Source: Bacteroidia bacterium
GTDB taxonomy: Bacteria > Bacteroidota > Bacteroidia > J057
Length of the DNA: 64,000 nt
Direction of reading: 5' to 3'
Assembly (NCBI GenBank): GCA_022760475.1
Contig: JALEFZ010000040.1
Location: 48,452 to 112,451 of the forward strand
The notes under the pieces were generated by a model that had not been told where the DNA came from, ran no database searches, and saw nothing but the letters and a program-made list of their open reading frames with translations. Shown here one piece after another: positions 46,997-54,450 of the stretch (position 1 is the stretch's first letter; every line of letters starts with the position of its first letter). The position numbers and the translations under genes were made by a program.

Positions 46997-48196
46997 CTAA
47001 GAACTCATCTTTTTCGAACTTTGTTTTGAACGATATATAAGATTGTCGGCTACAAACAGGATTCCCAGGATAAGGGCAAAAAGTGGCCCCATGTATTCTG
47101 GCTTCCAGATAATCAGCCCTCCAAGGATTCCCAAAACGGTTCCCAGGTACTGGATATATAACAATTGTTCATTGGTAGCTTCCCAGATCATTTTCTCCAA
47201 TTTCGCCTCATCAAAGTGAGCCATTTGCTTCGCAAGGAGATCTGTGATATCTATTTTATCCAAAAGATCGACAAACAGGTTCATCAATTGCTCTTGCGTA
47301 TTCTTTTTACTCATGCGGACGTAGGCAGAAAAGCGGTCCAGTTGATGCTCTGTTTTATCAATCACCTGCTCAGCCAGGCTTGGAATCTCTTCTGCAATCT
47401 TCGAAATGGCCTCCTCGTATTTCTCCTTGTTCATCCTCTTATAGGTCTGTAGAATAAATCTTTCCATTCCTTTATTGAGGTTTTGCTCCAAACGATCATC
47501 CACCATGGCCCTTATTTGCTCTCTGACATCTTCACGGGCAACGAATTCAGTTACAGAAGTTCGTATCCAGGATTTGAGTTCTGTTCTCAATTCTTCATCA
47601 TGGATAAGGCTTACCGTTCCATCAAGCGCCAGTTCGTTTAATTTTCTTACCAATCCAGAGTCCTCTACCCTTTTACGGATGAGTTCCTGACTCAGGATAT
47701 GCTTATGAAGTCCCTCGGCGAGGGTATAAATGATTCTGTCTTTTTGAGAGGGAATAAGCCCCTGACCCCATATTGGACGTTTTTCAACTGGTCTAAAGAG
47801 CATCCTGATCGCAATATAATTTGTCCCGTACCCAATGAGTCCTGAAATGGATAGTGTCTTTAGGATGGTAACCAACTCTGCATTGCTTTCATAAAAGCTC
47901 TTGATGCTTCCCATTATCCCCGCATCAGAAGTAGCGAATACTTCTGCCATCAAGATCACCCCAAATGCCATCGAAAAGGTAAGGGCACATATCCATGGAC
48001 TGAACTTAAGTGCAGTGAGTACCAACTGCTTACTCAGTGGAAGTTTAAAGGAATTGAAGGATTCTCTAGGTTCGGAGGATTCTTCTCCCCCCAGGAGTTT
48101 ATCGAAAGGATAATGCCTTTGAAAGTATTTTCTAATATTATCTACCAAGGGATTTTGGTCTTTTGTCTCTGTCAATTTGTTTTCTTGCTCCTTCAT
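46997..48196 (-). CDS. DUF445 family membrane protein
   Basis: A 399-aa protein. Two N-terminal TM segments surround LSISGLIGYGTNYIAIRMLFRPVEKRP, the hallmark of DUF445, followed by IWGQGLIPSQKDRI. A long helical soluble part follows and two TM segments close the protein (LGTVLGILGGLIIWKP, FALILGILFVADNLIY). The function of the family is unclear. It is on the same strand as bshC, 100 bp upstream, possibly transcribed with it. Confidence 0.88.
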   Translation of the reverse strand: MKEQENKLTETKDQNPLVDNIRKYFQRHYPFDKLLGGEESSEPRESFNSFKLPLSKQLVLTALKFSPWICALTFSMAFGVILMAEVFATSDAGIMGSIKSFYESNAELVTILKTLSISGLIGYGTNYIAIRMLFRPVEKRPIWGQGLIPSQKDRIIYTLAEGLHKHILSQELIRKRVEDSGLVRKLNELALDGTVSLIHDEELRTELKSWIRTSVTEFVAREDVREQIRAMVDDRLEQNLNKGMERFILQTYKRMNKEKYEEAISKIAEEIPSLAEQVIDKTEHQLDRFSAYVRMSKKNTQEQLMNLFVDLLDKIDITDLLAKQMAHFDEAKLEKMIWEATNEQLLYIQYLGTVLGILGGLIIWKPEYMGPLFALILGILFVADNLIYRSKQSSKKMSS

Positions 48197-48371
48197 GAGA
48201 CGAATAAAAAAGAATCTTATGCTGAAAAGGACTGTTATCCGATCCGGAAGTTGAAAAAAATTCTTGCAGTAATCTGCATCTTGTGTTGGAAAGCTACATA
48301 TCTATACGATATTTTTTCATTTTAAGCTGAATAAGGATTGCAATCCAGGCCAAATCAGCAAAAAATGGTCC

Positions 48372-49667
48372 TTACTTTTCCCTCAATTTCCATTCCTCTC
48401 CAAGGTTTTCAAATAAAAATGATAAGGACCATCTTGGATAAATCCATCTCAGATATTCCTTACCTCTGATGGTTACGTACTCTTCATCTGTCGGAGGGCC
48501 ATATAGGACATAGGTTTTTCCCCTATCTGTTTTCCACCCAGGAGTATTTCCTTCCTGCAGATTAGTTTCTGCCCAGAATATTTTTTCATAATAGAGCTGC
48601 ATTTCCCCCTGAGCGTCATCTCCATATAGGCCTTCCCAAATTTTGTTGAATTTATTTAGTTTGATCCCCGCTACCTCCTCGGAGTTCATTTCTGTAATTT
48701 TATCCTTAGAGGTAATATAGGCCATCATCTCGATGCTTTCATCAAGTTTGTCATAAATTCTTTTGCTGATGTCGCTGCCCTTGATGAAACTCACCCTTTC
48801 CATTTTTTTGTCTCCTCCCGCCTCTACCAGCACCCAAATGGTATAGGTACTGGCTTCCAAGCCTCTGAGATCCAAGGTATCTGAAAACAAAACACTCTTC
48901 CGTCCCTGAGGATTGACCACCAGTTGTGATTGCTGGATAGACTCAAACACCTGGGTACTTGGAATTTCCGTATTGGGGTTTTCTTTGGCCAAAATTGCCC
49001 TTATCCGAAGTAACTCATAATCTTTGGCATATAGATAAATGCCATAGTGAAGGTGGGCCTGGTCTACCTTTACCACTTTCGCAAGAAATGGCTTTTTTGT
49101 TAGACTTGTCTCATCCTGAGATTCCCCCAGAAACAAATCCGATGTTTGCAGCCTTATTTTACTATGGACAAGATATGGCTCTTCCAGGGTAAGCAACTGA
49201 TGCTCCTCCGAATCCTTGTCCTTGATGTCGACATCAATGGTAAACAGTTGGTCTTCGGGTAATTCCAGGTCTACATAGAAGATTTTCTCTCCACGGGTTT
49301 CAAACTCAAGTTCCTTCCGCATAAATACTGGCGGTAGGATGTTTGGATCAAGGTGATAATCTCCTACGTATTGGTTATCGTCCAGGACATATAACCTGGA
49401 ACTGGGTCTTTTCCCTCGGATCAGCACCCGCTTCTTGATATATGAAGCATCCAATTCCTGAGGCCTTAAGGATATATCAGCCAAAAACTTCTTTGGATCT
49501 GAATTATTCGGGTTGTAACCAAGGAAAAGCCTGGTATTGAACTTTTCTCCTTGTAAATTTTTGACTTGTAACGTCCATTGTGCCCATAGCTTAGCACTAG
49601 AGCTAAAGCATATCAGTATCGCAAGGGTAAAGCGGGCTATTTCCTTCCTGTATGTCATTCTGATCAT
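48372..49667 (-). CDS. GWxTD domain-containing secreted protein
   Basis: A 431-aa protein with a signal peptide (about aa 1-31, ending near KLWAQ). The C-terminal domain has GNTPGWKTDRGKTYVLYGPP followed by YVTIRGKEYLRWIYP, the GWxTD signature. The middle is beta-rich with no known motif. In-frame TTG and ATG codons up to 49715 would run into the end of rimO; ATG 49667 (or 49658) gives a proper signal peptide. The GWxTD domain is widespread in Bacteroidota and of unknown function. It follows rimO on the same strand. Confidence 0.85.
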   Translation of the reverse strand: MIRMTYRKEIARFTLAILICFSSSAKLWAQWTLQVKNLQGEKFNTRLFLGYNPNNSDPKKFLADISLRPQELDASYIKKRVLIRGKRPSSRLYVLDDNQYVGDYHLDPNILPPVFMRKELEFETRGEKIFYVDLELPEDQLFTIDVDIKDKDSEEHQLLTLEEPYLVHSKIRLQTSDLFLGESQDETSLTKKPFLAKVVKVDQAHLHYGIYLYAKDYELLRIRAILAKENPNTEIPSTQVFESIQQSQLVVNPQGRKSVLFSDTLDLRGLEASTYTIWVLVEAGGDKKMERVSFIKGSDISKRIYDKLDESIEMMAYITSKDKITEMNSEEVAGIKLNKFNKIWEGLYGDDAQGEMQLYYEKIFWAETNLQEGNTPGWKTDRGKTYVLYGPPTDEEYVTIRGKEYLRWIYPRWSLSFLFENLGEEWKLREK

Positions 49668-49704
49668 GGGAGGATTGGTTAAATCCATTAGCATGGACAC
49701 AATA

Positions 49705-51033
49705 TCAAGCCCCAACAGGACTTCCCATTAAGTCATATTCGGTGGCATCATTGATTTTGATGTCGTAGAAGTTCCCGGGGATAAGTAGTTCAGGGGTCTT
49801 AATTAGAACCTCATTGTCTACTTCAGGAGAATCATACTCTGTCCTACCTACAAAATAGCCATCTTCTTCTTTATCTATAATGGTTCTGTAAGTTTTTCCG
49901 ATTTTTTCTCTATTCAATTCAAAGGATATATCCATTTGGGCTTCCATGACCTCCTCAAATCTTCTCTCCTTATCTTCAGGTGAGACTTCATCTTCAAATT
50001 TATCTCCTGCATGTGTATTTTCTTCATGAGAATAAGTAAACACACCTAGTCGGTCAAACCTGGTATCTTCGATAAACCTCAACAACTCTTCATGATCCTG
50101 CTCTGTTTCTCCAGGATGCCCAACCAGCATGGTCGTTCTTAAGGCAATCCCAGGAACTTCATCACGGATTCTTTTCACCAGATCAATGGTACGCTCCTTA
50201 TTGATGCCTCTTCTCATGTGCTTCAGCACATTGGAAGAAATATGCTGAAGGGGCATGTCCAGGTAGTTACAGACCTTGGGATTGTTTCTGATAATGGGCA
50301 ATACCTCCACAGGAAAGCCAGAAGGATATGCATAATGCATCCTGATCCACTCAAGGCCATCTACTTCAGCCAGATTTTGGAGAAGGTCATCAAGTCTCCT
50401 TTTCCCATATAGGTCAAGTCCATAGTAAGTCAAGTCCTGAGCAATCAGCATGATTTCTTTTACGCCCTTTGAGACGAGGAATCTTGCTTCATCTTTCAAC
50501 ATCTCAATGCTCCTTGAGTTGTGCTTTCCACGCATCAGGGGAATGGCACAGAAGCTACAAGGGCGGTTGCAGCCCTCTGCTATTTTGAGGTAGGCGTAGT
50601 GGCTATCGGTTGTAGTCAATCGTTCTCCAACCAACTCCTTCTTGTAATCTGCGCCCAGGTAATCCACCAAATCAGGCAAATCCTGGGTACCAAACCAGGC
50701 ATCCACCTCTGGAATTTCTGTTTTGAGATCATCCTTATATCTCTGTGAAAGACAGCCTGTAACGACTACCTTCTCTACTTCTCCTTTTCCTTTTCGGTGG
50801 ACGAAATCCAGAATGGTATTCACTGATTCTTCCTTGGCCTTATCTATAAAACCACAGGTATTGATCACGACTGTACGGCTGTCGCCTTCTGCTTCGTGGG
50901 TGGCTTCAATGCCATTGCCATTGAGCTGAGAGAGCAAACGCTCAGAGTCTACCAGGTTCTTGGAACAACCCAGTGTAATAACATTTATATTGTTTCGGAC
51001 GCGCTTGTCCTTCTTGTGTAAGTTTGTATGCAT
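49705..51033 (-). CDS. rimO: Ribosomal protein S12 methylthiotransferase RimO
   Basis: A 442-aa radical SAM enzyme that methylthiolates Asp of ribosomal protein S12. The N-terminal MTTase domain has VITLGCSKNLVDSERLLSQL and Cys ligands at VVINTCGF and VVTGCLSQRY. The radical SAM motif CxxxCxxC is CNRPCSFCAIP. The C-terminal TRAM domain begins near EKIGKTYRTIID. Complete and of typical length. It is 43 bp from ftsY on the same strand. Confidence 0.96.
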   Translation of the reverse strand: MHTNLHKKDKRVRNNINVITLGCSKNLVDSERLLSQLNGNGIEATHEAEGDSRTVVINTCGFIDKAKEESVNTILDFVHRKGKGEVEKVVVTGCLSQRYKDDLKTEIPEVDAWFGTQDLPDLVDYLGADYKKELVGERLTTTDSHYAYLKIAEGCNRPCSFCAIPLMRGKHNSRSIEMLKDEARFLVSKGVKEIMLIAQDLTYYGLDLYGKRRLDDLLQNLAEVDGLEWIRMHYAYPSGFPVEVLPIIRNNPKVCNYLDMPLQHISSNVLKHMRRGINKERTIDLVKRIRDEVPGIALRTTMLVGHPGETEQDHEELLRFIEDTRFDRLGVFTYSHEENTHAGDKFEDEVSPEDKERRFEEVMEAQMDISFELNREKIGKTYRTIIDKEEDGYFVGRTEYDSPEVDNEVLIKTPELLIPGNFYDIKINDATEYDLMGSPVGA

Positions 51034-51076
51034 AGTGGTATAGAAACGGGAAAGTTTCCGGGATGTTTGAAGCCTA

Positions 51077-52051
51077 TTAGCCCTTCACACCTTCAAACAT
51101 TGAGTCAATAAATTCTTTAGGGTCAAATACTTGTAAATCTTCGATTCCTTCCCCTACACCAATAAATTTGACGGGAATTTTGAACATGTCAGATACGCCT
51201 ATTACGACTCCGCCCTTAGCGGTTCCGTCCAGTTTGGTTAGAGCCATGGCAGAAACTTCTGTTGCTTCCGTAAATGCGGTAGCTTGAGAAATAGCGTTTT
51301 GTCCGGTAGAGGCATCCAACACCAATAAAACTTCATGTGGCGCTCCTTCCTGAACCTTGCCCATGGATCTCTTGATTTTCCCAAGCTCAAGCATCAGGTT
51401 TTTCTTGGTCTGGAGTCTTCCTGCCGTATCCACAATTACTACATCATAGCCTTCATCATAGCCTTTTTGTACTGTTTCAAATGCGACAGCAGAAGGGTCT
51501 GTATTCATTCCTTTGGAATAGAAATCTGTTCCTACACGATCCGCCCATAGTTTCAGCTGGTCTACGGCTGCGGCACGGAAGGTATCACCAGCACCTAGTA
51601 ATACTTTTTTCCCTTGTTGGGTGAAGCGGTTTGCCAATTTGCCGATGGTAGTTGTCTTCCCTACCCCATTTACCCCTACAACCATGATGACATAGGGAAC
51701 TTTTTTTCCTTCCAGTTCCACATCAGGGATTTGGTAATAATCGCGGCTTTCGGGATGGTTTTCAAGAATCATATTTTGGATTTCATCTTTCAGAATGAAA
51801 TCCAGTTCATTGGTAGATGTATACTTATCTTTGGCGGCACGTTTTTCGATCCTTTCAATGATTTTAACGGTGGTCTTAACACCCACATCGCTGGAAATCA
51901 GAACTTCCTCCAACTCATCGAGTACATCCATGTCGATTTTGCCCCTACCTGCGATGGCCCTTCCTAACTTGGCAAAAAATCCTTTACGAGTACGCTCCAG
52001 ACCTTTGTTTAGCTTATCCTTATTTTCTTTTTTCTTAAAAAAATTTAGCAT
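51077..52051 (-). CDS. ftsY: Signal recognition particle receptor FtsY
   Basis: The 324-aa SRP GTPase receptor brings nascent membrane proteins to the translocon. The start MLNFFKKKENKDKLNK is basic and short, lacking the long acidic A domain of some homologues. The NG domain has VGVNGVGKTTTIGKLA (G1), DTFRAAAVDQL, DTAGRLQTKKNLM (G3) and LTKLDGTAKGG (G4). Upstream in-frame starts to 52102 add a non-conserved segment, so ATG 52051 is chosen. Confidence 0.96.
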   Translation of the reverse strand: MLNFFKKKENKDKLNKGLERTRKGFFAKLGRAIAGRGKIDMDVLDELEEVLISSDVGVKTTVKIIERIEKRAAKDKYTSTNELDFILKDEIQNMILENHPESRDYYQIPDVELEGKKVPYVIMVVGVNGVGKTTTIGKLANRFTQQGKKVLLGAGDTFRAAAVDQLKLWADRVGTDFYSKGMNTDPSAVAFETVQKGYDEGYDVVIVDTAGRLQTKKNLMLELGKIKRSMGKVQEGAPHEVLLVLDASTGQNAISQATAFTEATEVSAMALTKLDGTAKGGVVIGVSDMFKIPVKFIGVGEGIEDLQVFDPKEFIDSMFEGVKG

Positions 52052-52192
52052 CAGTGTGTGACATATAATTGAAAGCGACCAAATATATGTAAAAAGAAGC
52101 AATTTGCGTACTGAGATTCAGGGAGATTGCCCTTCTACATTGGCCTTCAATGGTAAGGGTCGGATTAAGATGAGACATATTGTTGTTGAGGA

Positions 52193-52230
52193 TAAATAAA
52201 AAGTGCCCCCACCACTTGCGCGGTGAGAGC
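52193..52230 (-). terminator. Intrinsic terminator after the 210-aa membrane protein gene
   Basis: On the minus strand GCTCTCACC and GGTGGGGGC form a 9-bp stem (two G-U pairs) with an 8-nt loop, followed by ACTTTTTATTT. It lies about 22 bp after the stop and marks the end of the phytase-region transcript before ftsY. Confidence 0.7.
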
Positions 52231-52252
52231 GAAATACGAACCCCCTAAGCCT

Positions 52253-52885
52253 TTATTCTGTACCCAGAATTAGTTTTTCTTTCTTTGAGGAATACCAAAT
52301 CAGACCGATTATGGCCAAAAGGATAAAACTCAACCCTCCCCCAGCCCAAAGCAAATTTGCATTTATTCCTATCTTTTCTTTTGCCGTTGACTGTTGAGAA
52401 AAAATGACCGAATATTTTTGATGGTTCAACCTTTGGGCATATGTCCCCTTTTTAGTTCGGATGTAGACGATGTTTTTATGTGTTTGAAAAATGTCAAGAA
52501 AGGATAGGGCATGAACCTTGATAGAGTTCCAATTTTCGGCTAATCCCTTCAGTTGAAAGGTCATAGAAGCATCATGATCCTGGAGACTCCATTGTTGCAA
52601 AACAAAATCAATGGGTGCTTCGTCTACGTAGATTCTCAGCGTTTCCTGGAAATAATTCTCAATTTCAAGGCCGTAGGCATCGAGATTTACTGTTTCAGTC
52701 TCATCGGGTAGTTTCCCTGTCTTTTCCAGAATATGAAAAGCTGCTGAAGGAGTCAGGTGAATTTTCATCATCCAGTTGTCCTCCTTTTTGAATATTTTAT
52801 AGACTACTTCATTGGGTCTGTGGGCAAAACTGATCAAGGGCAATAACAGCAAGAAGATTATTGAAATACAGGCAATCTTTTTCAT
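52253..52885 (-). CDS. Secreted protein with C-terminal membrane anchor, function unknown
   Basis: A 210-aa protein. Signal peptide MKKIACISIIFLLLLPLISFAHRP, then a beta-rich extracytoplasmic part (HLTPSAAFHILEKTGK, LKGLAENWNSIKVHALSF) and a single TM segment near the C terminus (LLWAGGGLSFILLAIIGLIWY) followed by the basic tail SSKKEKL. The HRPNEVVY start after the signal recalls small envelope proteins of Bacteroidota, but I cannot assign a family. It starts three bases after the stop of the YHYH gene and is probably co-transcribed. Confidence 0.65.
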   Translation of the reverse strand: MKKIACISIIFLLLLPLISFAHRPNEVVYKIFKKEDNWMMKIHLTPSAAFHILEKTGKLPDETETVNLDAYGLEIENYFQETLRIYVDEAPIDFVLQQWSLQDHDASMTFQLKGLAENWNSIKVHALSFLDIFQTHKNIVYIRTKKGTYAQRLNHQKYSVIFSQQSTAKEKIGINANLLWAGGGLSFILLAIIGLIWYSSKKEKLILGTE

Positions 52886-52888
52886 GAC

Positions 52889-53209
52889 TTAAGTTTTTGG
52901 TGATGAATGAGTTAAAGCATAAGCATTAGGGTTTCCTGCATTTGGAAATTCACCAACCAGATGGTCTGGGATGCTATTCGTAAAAATATTTCTAAGGTTA
53001 TTGTCCTCATCCACTGACATGGAAAAGGAATGTGCCAGGCTGAGTTTGACCTGACAATCTTTGGGATCAAGATTGACCTTGTAGGTAGAGATAATATTCG
53101 AGCAGTCTATTGCCTGATCGATTATTCCTGGATCAGGACCTTCCGGATAGCTTATAACTATCGCCCCGATGCATAAAAGCTGTGGGAAGTACTTGTGTGA
53201 AAGATTCAT
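52889..53209 (-). CDS. Truncated YHYH-domain secreted protein
   Basis: A 106-aa protein with a signal peptide (MNLSHKYFPQLLCIGAIVIS). The end, NSIPDHLVGEFPNAGNPNAYAL then THSSPKT and stop, is the beginning of the YHYH domain. Family proteins normally continue for roughly 150 more residues, including the segment that names the domain; nothing of that remains in this frame before the next gene starts three bases on. It may be a truncated or decayed gene, or a short variant kept as an operon partner. An in-frame TTG at 53239 is an unlikely start. Confidence 0.6.
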   Translation of the reverse strand: MNLSHKYFPQLLCIGAIVISYPEGPDPGIIDQAIDCSNIISTYKVNLDPKDCQVKLSLAHSFSMSVDEDNNLRNIFTNSIPDHLVGEFPNAGNPNAYALTHSSPKT

Positions 53210-53353
53210 CCTGTTCAGATTAGGTATTTTACTACCCAAAGCACGAAACAGGATTTATGTACTCAAAAACCCATGTATTTTTTTATGTCAATTCTAAAAA
53301 AAGCATGACAGCATCAAAATAAGATATTGAAATACAAATACTTAACTTATATT

Positions 53354-54412
53354 TTATTTTGGAATAATTTTTTTAAATAAATCCTCACAATTGTAATACT
53401 GAAAGGTTTTATCATCAGACATAGCTACAAATAAACCTTTCTTGAATTTCTCGCTCAATGGAAAATGAGTAATCTCTGAACCATCGCTCGCCAGGGTGGA
53501 CAAGTCAAGAATGGCCAAGCGGGGATGCCCTGGAGTATTCCTGGAGAATACATGAAAACTATTTGCTCCCTGATCAGACACAAGGATGTATCCTCCATCA
53601 TGGGTTGTGGGGTAAATGGATATCCCTTCATGGTCCTTTGCAAATCCACTCGTGGCAAAAAGGGCAAGTTCCTGATCTCCACTATCAGGATCGGCATGGT
53701 ACTTTTTTACTCCAATGGATTCGTCCGAATAATAAACATGTCCCAAAGAATCATCTACGGCAATGGATTCTATTTCTTTCTTTCCGCTGTAGGAACCAAA
53801 ACTTCTCACAAAATTCCCTTTTACTACGCCATTCTGGATTTCAATTTGGTATTGCCACAGATATCCACTCGAAGGGCCGCTCTTTCTACCAACTATGGCG
53901 TATACCTTGCCATTTCTTTGACAATGATAGGCAGCAATACCCATAGGAGCCTGAAAATCACCTACAGGTTCTCCTTCAAATACTTTGATTCCCCCATTAT
54001 CAATTGCCTGGAGATCGGGAAGGCGAAAAACCCTGATAGCATTTCTTTCTCGCTCTGTAACAATTGCTATGTCAATTGTGGAATCTCCAAAGCTGAGGCC
54101 ATATTCTACATCCACATTATTGGGCCTTTTCAGGCCTCTAACCACCTTGTCTTCAATTATTTTCCCTTCCAGGTCAAAGACGTACAAAGCTCCATCACTG
54201 TTTTTATCCGTCCCCAGAATCAAGCTTTTCTCAGGTTGGCTGTAATTAATCCAAATTGCAGGATCATCCGTATCATGCCGGGTCTTTTCTGATATAATTG
54301 TAGGCTGAATCCTCTCCTTTAAAAGTCTTTTTTGGGGATTTCCTGAACAGGAAAAAATAGTAATCAGAATCAGGCTTCCAACAAGTAGCTGGAATTTATT
54401 TTTCTTACACAT
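53354..54412 (-). CDS. Beta-propeller phytase (3-phytase-like) lipoprotein
   Basis: A 352-aa protein with a lipobox (LITIFSC, C22). The mature part has the beta-propeller phytase motifs: TRHDTDDPAIW, LILGTDKNSDGALYVFDL, GLKRPNNVDVEYG, DIAIVTERERNAIRVFRL, APMGIAAYH, IESIAVDDSLGHVYYSDE, KDHEGISIY and YILVSDQGANSFHVF. These enzymes need Ca2+ and strip phosphates from phytate (inositol hexakisphosphate). It lies 38 bp after a TonB-dependent receptor gene on the same strand, so surface phosphate release coupled to uptake is likely. Confidence 0.92.
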   Translation of the reverse strand: MCKKNKFQLLVGSLILITIFSCSGNPQKRLLKERIQPTIISEKTRHDTDDPAIWINYSQPEKSLILGTDKNSDGALYVFDLEGKIIEDKVVRGLKRPNNVDVEYGLSFGDSTIDIAIVTERERNAIRVFRLPDLQAIDNGGIKVFEGEPVGDFQAPMGIAAYHCQRNGKVYAIVGRKSGPSSGYLWQYQIEIQNGVVKGNFVRSFGSYSGKKEIESIAVDDSLGHVYYSDESIGVKKYHADPDSGDQELALFATSGFAKDHEGISIYPTTHDGGYILVSDQGANSFHVFSRNTPGHPRLAILDLSTLASDGSEITHFPLSEKFKKGLFVAMSDDKTFQYYNCEDLFKKIIPK

Positions 54413-54450
54413 GAGGTTACGGTCTTAGGAAATAAAGCTATTCCCAATCA

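Noticed and set aside
53525..54292. 255-aa plus-strand frame opposite the phytase gene
   Set aside because: It is fully antisense to a gene with all phytase motifs and has no recognisable domain or promoter.
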